Source: an uncultured Aquimarina sp. (GTDB lineage Bacteria; Bacteroidota; Bacteroidia; Flavobacteriales; Flavobacteriaceae). Taken from it: a stretch of 64,000 nucleotides of DNA. The number at the start of each line of letters is the position of its first letter. Positions within the stretch are counted from its first letter, which is position 1. The stretch is from positions 372,001 through 436,000 of the forward strand of contig CANMDW010000002.1 in NCBI GenBank assembly GCA_947496705.1, in the 5' to 3' direction. The translations under genes and the position numbers were made by a program. The notes under the pieces were generated by a model. That model ran no database searches. It saw only the letters and a list, made by a program, of their open reading frames with translations, and was not told where the DNA came from. Positions 8,277 to 17,224 of the stretch are shown one piece after another.

Positions 8277-8864
8277 ATGAAAAGAAATGTAGGAATACTA
8301 ATTTTTGAGGAAGCTGAAGTTTTGGATTTTGCGGGGCCATTTGAGGTTTTTGCTGTAAGTTCCGAACTACATAATAATCAACTGTTTAATGTTTTTTGTG
8401 TGGGAAAGAATTCAGAACCGATTTCTGCTGTAAATGGTTTATCGGTTAACCCGGCTTATAATTTTAACAATGCACCAAAGATTGATATTTTGATCATATC
8501 GGGTGGTGCCGGAACGAGAAAAGTAATGAAAGACCTTGATGTTTTAGAATGGATAGAGAAAACACACCTGCAAACAGAGTTAACATTAAGCATTTGCTCT
8601 GGGTCAAGACTTTTGGGAGTTCTTGGAATACTTGATAATCAACCTTATTGTACACATCATGAGGTATACGAACATATGGCAGAGATAGCGCCAACAGGAA
8701 AACCGCAAAACGATAAAAGATTTGTAAACTCAGGTAAAACGTATACTTCAGGTGGGATTTCAGCAGGAATAGACTTGTCTTTTCATATTGTGGAAAAATT
8801 ACATGGAAAAAAGGTTGCCGATAAGACTGCAGAATATATGGAGTATTATAAAACCAATTTTTAA
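8277..8864 (+). CDS. DJ-1/PfpI family protein
   Basis: 195 residues of the class I glutamine amidotransferase-like fold. The nucleophile elbow is SICSGSRLLG with the cysteine near residue 106, and an acidic residue early in the protein (LIFEEAEVLDFAGPFEVF) completes the usual site. The last part (SGGISAGIDLSFHIVEKL) is typical of isonitrile hydratase and the N-terminal domain of GlxA-type regulators, but here no DNA-binding domain follows. Starts 19 bp after the PNPOx gene and is likely part of that operon. Enzymatic role uncertain: hydratase, deglycase-like or redox sensor. Confidence 0.87.
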   Translation: MKRNVGILIFEEAEVLDFAGPFEVFAVSSELHNNQLFNVFCVGKNSEPISAVNGLSVNPAYNFNNAPKIDILIISGGAGTRKVMKDLDVLEWIEKTHLQTELTLSICSGSRLLGVLGILDNQPYCTHHEVYEHMAEIAPTGKPQNDKRFVNSGKTYTSGGISAGIDLSFHIVEKLHGKKVADKTAEYMEYYKTNF

Positions 8865-8961
8865 CTAAATGTTTCAGCTTCAGCCCAGAACTTTTTATAA
8901 GTTAGTTACAGTGATTTTATATGAGAAATGGTATAAATAATTAGCACTCGAAAGTGATAAT

Positions 8962-9480
8962 ATGATAGATATAAGATTAGCCAATATAGAAGATGCCGAA
9001 AGTATTTCTTTTCTGGGAAAGAAGACTTTTGATCAATCTTTCGGATATCTTTTTAAAGACCGAAAGGACCTGACAGATTATTTTAAAAGGACGTTTTCTG
9101 TCGAAAAAATATCCGGCAGTATAAGCAAACCTCATAATATGTATTGGTTGGTTCTGGATGGAGATCTTCCAATAGGTTATGCAAAATTGCAGTTAAACTC
9201 TTCTTCAGAATTTATCGATTGTAAGAATGTTTGTAAGCTGCAGAAGATTTATTTCTTAAAAAACTATGTGTCCAGGGGTATCGGAGGCCGGTTGCAAAGT
9301 ATAATTTTTGAAAAGGCAGCAGAGCATCAACAACAATATTTATGGCTTTCTGTACTAAAAAATAATGAAGGAGCCATTAACTTTTATAAAAATAATGATT
9401 TTCAGATTGTTGGCGAACATCCTTTTAGTATTGGTAAAGAAAATTTTGAGTTTTGGGTGATGAGTAGCAAACTAATATGA
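8962..9480 (+). CDS. GNAT family N-acetyltransferase
   Basis: 172 residues with the GNAT fold: an N-terminal strand (IDIRLANIEDAESI), the acetyl-CoA loop in LKNYVSRGIGGRLQSIIFEK (Q/RxxGxG/A-type, near residues 95-115) and the closing LSVLKNNEGAINFYKNNDF. Close in style to acetyltransferases acting on small amines or protein N-termini; the acceptor cannot be told. It abuts the convergent minus-strand gene, whose stop begins at the next base. Confidence 0.88.
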   Translation: MIDIRLANIEDAESISFLGKKTFDQSFGYLFKDRKDLTDYFKRTFSVEKISGSISKPHNMYWLVLDGDLPIGYAKLQLNSSSEFIDCKNVCKLQKIYFLKNYVSRGIGGRLQSIIFEKAAEHQQQYLWLSVLKNNEGAINFYKNNDFQIVGEHPFSIGKENFEFWVMSSKLI

Positions 9481-9855
9481 TTACCGTATAATTTTTAAAG
9501 CGTTCACCTTTGCAATAGAATCACAATTTTCAATCAGCATGCTTATATTTTTTTTGTTTACAAGACCTTCTATAAAATAGGTTCTACACGAATCTAATTT
9601 GGTATTGCTTTTTGAGAAATCGACACTTCCATCTATTAACAAAGAAGATATGACTGCAGTATCGATTTGATATGCCTGCATATTGGATAATGCCTCGTCT
9701 GAAAAAACTCTTTCTTTTATTCTTATATTTTTAAGCACCCTTGCAGACGGGCTATAATCACAGGAGGCCTTTTTTCCACCTAAAAAGAAAAATAATAGAA
9801 TAAGGCCGATGGCAAATCCTCCCAGATAATAAAATAAGCGTTGTGCTAGTTTCAT
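9481..9855 (-). CDS. Conserved flavobacterial membrane-anchored protein (DUF4258-like)
   Basis: 124 residues with an N-terminal membrane segment (YYLGGFAIGLILLFFFLGG) preceded by basic residues, then CDYSPSARVLKNIRIKER. This combination is familiar from small flavobacterial proteins annotated with DUF4258. The C-terminal half has two cysteines (DSCRTYF, IENCDSI). Located upstream of and in the same direction as ald, separated by over 100 bp. No function is known to me. Confidence 0.7.
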   Translation of the reverse strand: MKLAQRLFYYLGGFAIGLILLFFFLGGKKASCDYSPSARVLKNIRIKERVFSDEALSNMQAYQIDTAVISSLLIDGSVDFSKSNTKLDSCRTYFIEGLVNKKNISMLIENCDSIAKVNALKIIR

Positions 9856-9962
9856 GTGTTTTTCAAAAGTTTGGGGTCAAAAGTAAATAAAGTTGCAAAG
9901 AATCAAAGTTTCGGAGATGTGAAAGTTTAAAATTATATCTACACTTCTTAAATATTCGCAAA

Positions 9963-11180
9963 CTATAATATCAACAAATTAATATCTCTATACGAAAGAT
10001 CAAACCAATCTGCAATCTGTTTGCTGGTAAGAATGCCATGATAGAAGTATAAGCCATTTTTCAGGCCTCTGTCAAAGCGAACAGCGTTTTCGATACCGCC
10101 TTCTTCTCCTATTTGTAATATATAAGGGGTAAAAATATTGCTTATCGATAGTGATGATGTGCGGGCATATCGTGAAGGGATATTAGGTACGCAGTAGTGT
10201 ACAACTCCATGTTTTACAAAAGTAGGATGATCATGAGAGGTAATTTCACTGGTTTCAATGCATCCTCCTCTGTCGATACTTACATCAATGATTACTGCTC
10301 CGGTCTTCATCTGTTCTACCATAGTTTCAGTAACCACAATGGGAGCACGGTTTTTGCCATGTACTGCTCCAATTACAACATCACATCGTTTAAGTGCCTT
10401 TAATAAGTTCTTTGGCTGGATAGTAGAAGTATAAAGAGGCCTTCCCAAATTAGTTTGTATGCAGCGAAGTTTGGTAATAGAATTATCAAACACTTTTACA
10501 TTTGCTCCCAGACCGATAGCAGATCGTGCTGCAAATTCGCCAACAGTACCAGCACCAATAATTACAACTTCAATCGGAGGAACACCACTGATGTTACCCA
10601 TCATTAATCCAGAACCAACATTTGTAGCACTGCTCATGAGTTCTGAGGCGATAAGCACAGCTGCGGTTCCTGCAATTTCACTTAGTGCACGTACAGCCGG
10701 GTAGGCTCCATCTGCATCGCGAATGAATTCAAAACCCAAAGCCGTAATTCTTTTTTTTGCTAGTCCCTGAAAATACTCTTTAGATTGAGTTTTGAGTTGC
10801 AGGGCAGAAATTAATACCGTTTGCGGATTTATAAGATCCAGTTCTTCCTGTGATGGTGGCTCTACTTTAAGAATAATAGGGCATCCAAAAACTTTGGCGT
10901 TATCATTGGTAATTTCGGCACCGGCCTCACTATAATCCCGGTCTGTAAAACTAGCTCCGATTCCAGCGTTGGTTTCAATTAAAACCCTATGGCCATGAGC
11001 TGTTAAGGCGTGAACAGCATCGGGTGTAAGACATACTCGTTTTTCTTGATAGCTGGTTTCTTTTGGGATACCTATAAAGAGTTTTCCTTTTTTGCGTGCT
11101 ACTTCGATCATTTCCTCCTGTGGTAGCAATTGCTCTTTGGTAAAAGGAGATTTTGGTGTACTCATTTGCGTGAAATTCAT
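9963..11180 (-). CDS. ald: Alanine dehydrogenase
   Basis: NAD-dependent oxidative deamination of L-alanine to pyruvate and ammonium, or the reverse. 405 residues with the AlaDH/PNT N-terminal domain (KLFIGIPKETSYQEKRVCLT, with the substrate-binding arginine and a later lysine) and the NAD-binding Rossmann loop in VVIIGAGTVGEFAARSAIGL followed by the acidic VKVFDNS. About 35 residues longer at the N-terminus than classic Ald, as is common in this phylum. A second ATG, five codons in, is possible. Downstream of tsaE on the same strand. Confidence 0.92.
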   Translation of the reverse strand: MNFTQMSTPKSPFTKEQLLPQEEMIEVARKKGKLFIGIPKETSYQEKRVCLTPDAVHALTAHGHRVLIETNAGIGASFTDRDYSEAGAEITNDNAKVFGCPIILKVEPPSQEELDLINPQTVLISALQLKTQSKEYFQGLAKKRITALGFEFIRDADGAYPAVRALSEIAGTAAVLIASELMSSATNVGSGLMMGNISGVPPIEVVIIGAGTVGEFAARSAIGLGANVKVFDNSITKLRCIQTNLGRPLYTSTIQPKNLLKALKRCDVVIGAVHGKNRAPIVVTETMVEQMKTGAVIIDVSIDRGGCIETSEITSHDHPTFVKHGVVHYCVPNIPSRYARTSSLSISNIFTPYILQIGEEGGIENAVRFDRGLKNGLYFYHGILTSKQIADWFDLSYRDINLLIL

Positions 11181-11256
11181 TCAGTAACTCAAATTACGAA
11201 TAAAAAAGCCAAGAAAACAAATCGGGATAGGTATTTACTGATTACACTTTAATATA

Positions 11257-11661
11257 TTAATAGTAAGAAAGCACTCTTTTTCCATCTTCAATTAGATCAA
11301 TTTTAATTCTTATAATATCTTCAGGAAGTATATTTGATATCTTTTCTGGCCATTCTATAAATACCCAGGCTCCCAAATCCAAATATTCTTCAAAACCAAT
11401 ATGATATGCCTCCTCCTCATCATTTATTCGATAGAAATCAAAATGATACACAGGGCCATCATCACTTTTATACTCATTTACAAGAGCATATGTAGGGCTG
11501 GAGATCGTATCTTGCACTCCTAATTGTCTACAGATTTCTTTAATAAGTGTTGTTTTACCGACTCCCATAGCAGCATCAAACGAGATGATACCGGTTCCTG
11601 CATCGGTTATTATTTGTTTTGCCACATTAGGGAGCTCTTTAAGTGTATATGTTATGGTCAT
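11257..11661 (-). CDS. tsaE: tRNA threonylcarbamoyladenosine biosynthesis ATPase TsaE
   Basis: ATPase that works with TsaB and TsaD to put the t6A modification at position 37 of ANN-decoding tRNAs. 134 residues, standard for the family. The Walker A is GVGKTTL (33-39) and the Walker B-like/DFYR segment reads YHFDFYRINDEEEAY; the HxxFEEYL region and FIEWPEKI follow as in all TsaE. It sits between porX and ald, 48 bp after porX on the same strand, an order I associate with flavobacterial genomes. Confidence 0.95.
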   Translation of the reverse strand: MTITYTLKELPNVAKQIITDAGTGIISFDAAMGVGKTTLIKEICRQLGVQDTISSPTYALVNEYKSDDGPVYHFDFYRINDEEEAYHIGFEEYLDLGAWVFIEWPEKISNILPEDIIRIKIDLIEDGKRVLSYY

Positions 11662-11708
11662 TTTTTATACTGAGTTCTGAATTGCGAAGCTATTCAAAAT
11701 TTTCAATA

Positions 11709-13259
11709 CTATCTAGGGTTTAGTACCACAAAAGGAATGACCATTTCTTCCAGAGAAACACCACCATGCTGATATGTGTTTCTGTAATAGCTTACATAAT
11801 GATTGTAGTTATTGGGATATGCAAAGAAATAATCTCCTTTGGCAAAAATAAAGGAACTGCTTACATTTATCGACGGTAGATGTATTACTTTAGGATCTGT
11901 CGCTTCCAAAACCTCTCTTTTCTCGTAAGTAAGGCTTTTTCCAGTTTTATAACGTAAGTTAAGACTGGTGTTTTTATCACCTATTACCTTAGAAGGGTTT
12001 TTAACATTAATCGTCCCGTGATCGGTAGTGATTAATAATTTAAATCCTAATTGCTGTGCCTGCTGGATCATTTCTAATAACGGAGAATTCTTGAACCAGC
12101 TTTGGGTGAGAGATCGGTAGGATTTATCATTTGAAGCCAATTCTTTAATCACTTCCATTTCGGTTTTACTGTGGGAAAGCATATCCACAAAGTTGTATAC
12201 AACTACAGTGAGATCATTATCCTTTAATCCCTTAAAATTTGCGGCCAGAGTTTTGCCCGATCTTTCATTTGTGATTTTATAATATTCGTGTTTGATATCT
12301 ATACCCAATCGCTGTAAATGTGCTGTTAGAAACTCATTCTCATGCATGTTTTTACCTCCCTCATCGGTATCGTCGAGCCAAAGGTCGGGATGCTTTTTTT
12401 TCATTTCTGAAGGCATAAGCCCGGAAAAAATAGCATTTCTGGCATATTGAGTCGCTGTAGGAAGAATGCTGCAATACGACATTTCCTGCTCTTTTTTGTA
12501 GTAGTTATTAATCGTTGGTTCAAACGCTTTCCATTGATCATAGCGAAGGTTATCAATTACAACCAGTAGTGTTGGTTGATCTTTACTTAATTCGGGCACT
12601 ACCTTTTTTTTGAATAGTGTATGTGACATTACCGGGGCATCATCGGTGCCATTAAACCAACCAGGATAATTCTTATCTATAAACTTACAGAATTGTGAAT
12701 TTGCTTCAACCTTTTGAGATTCGAGGATCTCAAACATTCCGGTGTCCTCAATATCTTCCAGTTGTAACTCCCAATAGATTAATCTTTGGTATAATTCTGC
12801 CCATTCTTCATAAGAATTCACCATGGCCATATCCATCGCTATTTTCCTGAATACCTGTTGGTAATTAGCGGTCGTTTTTTCTGAAACCAAACGTGAGTTA
12901 TCCAGGTTTTTCTTTAAGCTTAGCAATATTTGATTTGGATTTACCGGTTTGATAAGATAGTCTGCAATTTTACTGCCGATAGCTTCCTCCATGATATACT
13001 CTTCTTCACTTTTGGTGATCATTACTACCGGAAGACTGTCTTTTTTCTCTTTAATTTCAGCTAAAGTTTCTATCCCCGAAAGGCCAGGCATATTTTCATC
13101 CAGAAAAACAATATCAAAATTATCCTCATCTAATATGTTCAATGCTTCTGTACCACTTTGACATTCGGTAACTGCATAGTTCTTCTTCTCCAAAAACAAT
13201 ATATGCGGCTTCAATAAATCAATTTCATCATCCACCCAAAGTATCTTTATTTTACTCAT
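11709..13259 (-). CDS. porX: PorX-type response regulator with PglZ/alkaline phosphatase-like effector
   Basis: 516 residues. Residues 1-120 are a receiver domain with the phospho-acceptor aspartate at 54 (VFLDENMPG) and the acidic pair D10/D11. The rest is a linker and a PglZ domain of the alkaline phosphatase superfamily, seen in LLVVIDNLRYDQWKAF (metal aspartate, with the nucleophile region at SILPTATQYARNAIFSG) and LLITTDHGTINV. PorX is the cytoplasmic regulator of type IX secretion in Porphyromonas and gliding Bacteroidota, working with PorY and the sigma factor SigP. Consistent with the type IX substrates at 50.6-56.5 kb. Confidence 0.93.
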   Translation of the reverse strand: MSKIKILWVDDEIDLLKPHILFLEKKNYAVTECQSGTEALNILDEDNFDIVFLDENMPGLSGIETLAEIKEKKDSLPVVMITKSEEEYIMEEAIGSKIADYLIKPVNPNQILLSLKKNLDNSRLVSEKTTANYQQVFRKIAMDMAMVNSYEEWAELYQRLIYWELQLEDIEDTGMFEILESQKVEANSQFCKFIDKNYPGWFNGTDDAPVMSHTLFKKKVVPELSKDQPTLLVVIDNLRYDQWKAFEPTINNYYKKEQEMSYCSILPTATQYARNAIFSGLMPSEMKKKHPDLWLDDTDEGGKNMHENEFLTAHLQRLGIDIKHEYYKITNERSGKTLAANFKGLKDNDLTVVVYNFVDMLSHSKTEMEVIKELASNDKSYRSLTQSWFKNSPLLEMIQQAQQLGFKLLITTDHGTINVKNPSKVIGDKNTSLNLRYKTGKSLTYEKREVLEATDPKVIHLPSINVSSSFIFAKGDYFFAYPNNYNHYVSYYRNTYQHGGVSLEEMVIPFVVLNPR

Positions 13260-13370
13260 TAATTCTAATTTTATTTTGTTGAATTTATTGTTTGTCTTAT
13301 GTAAATCTTTCTATAAGAGTTACTTGTACTTAAATTTATTTTGAAATGTCTTATATGAATAGCATATATG

Positions 13371-13378
13371 TATATTTG
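13371..13378 (+). promoter_or_regulatory. Candidate -7 box (TATATTTG) before the HD phosphohydrolase gene
   Basis: TATATTTG fits TAnnTTTG. A transcript starting about 6 bases downstream would begin near 13384, after an upstream in-frame ATG at 13368, which favours the ATG at 13392 as the true start. Confidence 0.45.
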
Positions 13379-13391
13379 CCTTTGTAAAAGT

Positions 13392-14630
13392 ATGATAAAC
13401 TTGAAAAAAAGAAATAAGCTCAAAATATTAAACGACCCAATTTACGGTTTTATTACGATACCTAATGAACTAATTTTTGACCTTATAGAGCATAAATATT
13501 TTCAGCGTTTACGCCGTATATCTCAAATGGGGCTTTCATATTTGGTATATCCTGGTGCACATCATACACGATTTCATCATGCGTTGGGATGCATGTATCT
13601 AATGCAAAAAACCGTGAGAGTTCTTCGTTTTAAAGGGATTGATATTTCTGAAGAAGAAGAAGAGGCGCTTTATATTGCCATTTTATTGCATGATATTGGA
13701 CATGGTCCATTTTCGCATGCAATGGAACACAGTATCGTGAATGAGGTAAATCATGAAGCCATTTCTCTAATGTTTATGGAAGAAATTAATGAAGACTTTA
13801 ACGGTAGTTTAACGCTTGCAATACAAATATTCAAAGGCGAGTACCATCGTAATTTTTTACACCAGCTCATTTCTGGTCAATTAGACATGGACCGGTTGGA
13901 TTATCTGAAACGGGATAGTTTTTATACAGGTGTGGCAGAAGGGAATATTAATAGTGAACGCTTGATTACGATGCTTACTGTAATAAATGACGAATTGGTA
14001 GTAGAAGAAAAGGGTATCTATTCTGTCGAAAAATTCTTGTTGGCCAGGCGTTTAATGTATTGGCAGGTATACCTGCATAAAACCAGCCTGGTTGCAGAGA
14101 ATTTATTGATTAGAGTTTTAAAAAGAGCAAAAGAATTGTCTCAGGCGGGTGTACAACTTAATGCTAGTGCATCGTTAACTTTTTTTCTGAAAAATAAAAT
14201 CACTCCTGATAATTTTACACCAGCAGTTTTAGAAACGTTTTCCAGACTGGATGATTATGATATAGTTGCTGCGATGAAAGAATGGATGGCTTCAGAGGAT
14301 TTTGTACTTAGTAAACTATCTTCAATGATTATAGATCGGGATTTATTAAAAATAAAGATTAAAAAGAAACCTTTTCAGGAAAAAAAGAAAGAAAATCTCA
14401 TTGAAAAATTTAAAGGGCACTATAAAATTTCTGGCGAAGAAGCTCGTTATTTTATTTTTGAAGGTACGATTTCGAACCAGGCATATCACCAAAACAAACA
14501 GAATATAAATATCTTATATAAATCCAATAAAATAGTCGATATTGTTAAAGCTACAGATCAGTTTAATCTTAAAGCTTTATCGAAACCTGTCACCAAATAT
14601 TTTATGTGCTATCCAAAGCATAAACATTAA
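13392..14630 (+). CDS. HD domain phosphohydrolase (dNTPase-like)
   Basis: About 412 residues. The HD signature is complete: YPGAHHTRFHHALG (first histidine), then LLHDIGHGPFSHAMEH (HD pair) and later GQLDMDRLDYLKRDS (final aspartate), as in SAMHD1/dGTPase-like proteins. Substrate is unknown; homologues hydrolyse dNTPs or other nucleotides. The frame opens at 13368, but that ATG overlaps the likely -7 promoter box, and MINLKKRNKLKILNDPIYGF from 13392 fits homologues. It precedes the lipid A genes by 24 bp and is divergent from porX. Confidence 0.9.
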   Translation: MINLKKRNKLKILNDPIYGFITIPNELIFDLIEHKYFQRLRRISQMGLSYLVYPGAHHTRFHHALGCMYLMQKTVRVLRFKGIDISEEEEEALYIAILLHDIGHGPFSHAMEHSIVNEVNHEAISLMFMEEINEDFNGSLTLAIQIFKGEYHRNFLHQLISGQLDMDRLDYLKRDSFYTGVAEGNINSERLITMLTVINDELVVEEKGIYSVEKFLLARRLMYWQVYLHKTSLVAENLLIRVLKRAKELSQAGVQLNASASLTFFLKNKITPDNFTPAVLETFSRLDDYDIVAAMKEWMASEDFVLSKLSSMIIDRDLLKIKIKKKPFQEKKKENLIEKFKGHYKISGEEARYFIFEGTISNQAYHQNKQNINILYKSNKIVDIVKATDQFNLKALSKPVTKYFMCYPKHKH

Positions 14631-14654
14631 CACTTTTTTTATACTTTTGCTAGA

Positions 14655-15683
14655 ATGATTTTTACAGCCATACAAATTGCGGGTATTTTGAACGGGGAAA
14701 TCGAAGGTGATGAAACTGTAGAGGTATCCAAGCTAGCTAAAATTGAAGAAGGAACAAAAGGCTCGTTAACCTTTTTATCCAATCCTAAATACACCCAATT
14801 TATCTATTCTACTGATGCATCAATTACTATAGTCGATAAGAATTTTGAAGCAGAATCCAAAATTAAAACAACCCTTATCCGGGTTGAAGACGCCTATAAA
14901 GCTTTTTCACAGTTGCTGGAATATTATAATATGGTAAAGATGAATAAAGCAGGGATAGAACAACCTAGTTTTATTTCAGATTCAGCCTCTTATGGAGAAG
15001 GAATATATTTTGGAGCATTTTCTTATATGGGCGACAATGTAAAAATAGGTAAAAATGCCAAGATTTATCCTAATGTATATATAGGAGACAATGTAACGAT
15101 AGGAGATAATATAGTTGTTTTTGCAGGTGCCAAAATATACTCTGAAACTATTATTGGTCATAACTGTGTGATCCATAGCGGAGCCATAGTAGGAGCAGAT
15201 GGCTTTGGATTCACACCCAACAATAGAGGAGAATACAGTAAAGTTCCGCAAACGGGTAATGTTATTATTGAAGATTATGTGGATGTTGGTGCAGGAACCA
15301 CTATCGATAGAGCAACACTAGGGTCTACGATTATTCGTAAAGGAGTAAAACTAGACAATCAAATACAGATAGCCCATAATGTAGAGATAGGTGAGCATAC
15401 AGCTATAGCTGCTCAAACCGGTATAGCTGGATCTACCAAAATAGGAAAACACTGCTTGATTGGTGGCCAGGTAGGAATTGCTGGGCATCTTATTATTGGT
15501 GATAAAGTAAGAATACAGGCGCAATCTGGTATCGGAAGAAATATAAAAGATCATGAAGCTATTCAGGGATCTCCAGCTTTGGGATACTCTGACTTTAATA
15601 AATCCTATGTGCATTTTAAAAACCTATCTAAAATAGTGGATAGAGTATACAAACTTGAGAAAAAGATAAATAATAATGAGTGA
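14655..15683 (+). CDS. lpxD: UDP-3-O-acylglucosamine N-acyltransferase LpxD
   Basis: Third step of lipid A synthesis: transfers a 3-hydroxyacyl chain from acyl carrier protein to UDP-3-O-acylglucosamine. 342 residues: an N-terminal uridine-binding domain (about 1-100), a left-handed beta-helix of hexapeptide repeats (about 105-290, such as IGKNAKIYPNVYIGDNVTIG) and a C-terminal helical tail. The catalytic histidine lies in QIAHNVEIGEH. A TACTTTTG -7-like box (14642-14649) is just upstream. Its stop overlaps the start of lpxC-fabZ by 8 bp, so the genes are translationally coupled. Confidence 0.95.
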   Translation: MIFTAIQIAGILNGEIEGDETVEVSKLAKIEEGTKGSLTFLSNPKYTQFIYSTDASITIVDKNFEAESKIKTTLIRVEDAYKAFSQLLEYYNMVKMNKAGIEQPSFISDSASYGEGIYFGAFSYMGDNVKIGKNAKIYPNVYIGDNVTIGDNIVVFAGAKIYSETIIGHNCVIHSGAIVGADGFGFTPNNRGEYSKVPQTGNVIIEDYVDVGAGTTIDRATLGSTIIRKGVKLDNQIQIAHNVEIGEHTAIAAQTGIAGSTKIGKHCLIGGQVGIAGHLIIGDKVRIQAQSGIGRNIKDHEAIQGSPALGYSDFNKSYVHFKNLSKIVDRVYKLEKKINNNE

Positions 15684-17079
15684 TGTTGTTGTTAGCAAAC
15701 AAAGAACCATTAAGAAAGAAGTAAAACTTACAGGTGTAGGTTTGCATACTGGAAAAGAAGTAACATTAATTTTTAAACCCGCTCCCGAAAATCACGGATA
15801 TGCATTTTGTAGAGTAGATCTTGAAGGAAATCCGATTATAGAGGCCGATGCCAATTATGTTATAAATACACAAAGAGGTACCAATCTCGAAAAAAACGGG
15901 GTGAGTATCCAAACTTCAGAGCATGTGCTCGCAGCTTGTGTAGGGTTGGAGATTGATAATCTTTTAATAGAACTAGATGCTTCAGAGCCGCCAATAATGG
16001 ATGGATCGAGCAAGTTTTTTATTGAAGCACTGGAAAAAGCCGGTATAAAAGAGCAAGATGCCAATCGAGAAGAATATATTGTAAAAGATGTGATTTCATA
16101 TACCGATGAAGAATCTGGTAGCGAGATTATAGTGATGCCATCAGATGAGTACCAGGTGACCACGATGGTCGATTTTGGAACCAAAGTATTGGGCACTCAA
16201 AATGCATCTCTGAAAAACCTTTCAGAGTTTAAGACCGAAATAGCAGATGCCAGGACTTTTAGTTTTTTACACGAACTGGAAATGCTCTTAGAACACGGTT
16301 TGATAAAAGGAGGAGACCTTAATAATGCCATTGTATATGTAGACAAAGAATTGAATGCAGAAACCATGGAAAAACTGAGGGTTGCTTTTGGCAAAGACTC
16401 TATCGCTATAAAACCAAACGGCATACTGGATAATTTAACCTTACACTATCCCAATGAAGCTGCAAGACATAAATTATTGGATGTTATTGGGGATTTGGCA
16501 TTAATAGGAACCAGAATTCGGGGAAAAGTAATTGCAAATAAACCGGGGCATTTTGTGAATACCCAGTTTGCAAAAAAACTTTCGAAGATTATAAAGATTG
16601 AGAAACGTAATAAAGTCCCTCAATTCGATCTTTCCAAACCGCCGTTAATGGACATCAATAAGATTATGGAGATGCTTCCGCATAGACCACCTTTTTTACT
16701 GATAGACCGAATCTTAGAAATGTCTGACAAGCATGTAGTAGGGCTGAAAAATGTTACTATGAACGAACCATTTTTTGTAGGACATTTCCCTGGTGCTCCG
16801 GTAATGCCTGGAGTACTTCAGGTAGAGGCAATGGCACAAACCGGAGGTATCCTCGCATTGAGTACCGTACCAGATCCAGAGAATTATCTTACCTATTTCA
16901 TGAAAATAGATAAAGTAAAATTCAAACAACAAGTACTTCCGGGAGATACCTTGATATTTAAGCTGGAGTTGCTAATGCCTATACGTCGCGGTATTTGTCA
17001 TATGCAGTCTTTTGCCTATGCCAATGGTAAATTAGTTACCGAAGCAGAGCTTATGGCTCAAATTGTAAAATCAAAATAA
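15676..17079 (+). CDS. lpxC-fabZ: Bifunctional UDP-3-O-acyl-GlcNAc deacetylase / 3-hydroxyacyl-ACP dehydratase (LpxC-FabZ)
   Basis: 467-residue fusion. Residues 1-315 are LpxC, the zinc deacetylase committing lipid A synthesis: SEHVLAACVGLEIDN (zinc histidine 83) and RHKLLDVIGDLALIG with further zinc ligands. Residues from about 325 are FabZ, the dehydratase of fatty acid elongation: MLPHRPPFLLIDRI then GHFPGAPVMPGVLQVEAMAQ with the catalytic histidine and glutamate. The fusion is the normal state in many Bacteroidota and links lipid A to membrane fatty acid supply. Coupled to lpxD by overlap. Confidence 0.97.
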   Translation: MSDVVVSKQRTIKKEVKLTGVGLHTGKEVTLIFKPAPENHGYAFCRVDLEGNPIIEADANYVINTQRGTNLEKNGVSIQTSEHVLAACVGLEIDNLLIELDASEPPIMDGSSKFFIEALEKAGIKEQDANREEYIVKDVISYTDEESGSEIIVMPSDEYQVTTMVDFGTKVLGTQNASLKNLSEFKTEIADARTFSFLHELEMLLEHGLIKGGDLNNAIVYVDKELNAETMEKLRVAFGKDSIAIKPNGILDNLTLHYPNEAARHKLLDVIGDLALIGTRIRGKVIANKPGHFVNTQFAKKLSKIIKIEKRNKVPQFDLSKPPLMDINKIMEMLPHRPPFLLIDRILEMSDKHVVGLKNVTMNEPFFVGHFPGAPVMPGVLQVEAMAQTGGILALSTVPDPENYLTYFMKIDKVKFKQQVLPGDTLIFKLELLMPIRRGICHMQSFAYANGKLVTEAELMAQIVKSK

Positions 17080-17140
17080 TCAAAAATTAATGGAATAAGC
17101 TATGAGGCTTTTTGTATTTAAATGAAGTGATCATTATGGC

Positions 17141-17182
17141 GAATTCCACCTGCCTGCGGCAAAGGCAGGTCTGTCTAACTGG
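17141..17182. repeat. Dispersed palindromic repeat (CCTGCC family)
   Basis: Contains ACCTGCC-N9-GGCAGGT (17148-17170) preceded by GAATTCC. The GAATTCCACCTGCC arrangement reappears inverted at 29571-29615, and related forms occur at 27841, 59468, 62455 and 63681. It fills the only sizeable gap of the lipid A block. Confidence 0.6.
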
Positions 17183-17224
17183 AAAACCAGGAAGATCAAA
17201 CCTTTTAAAAATAGACTTTAACTG

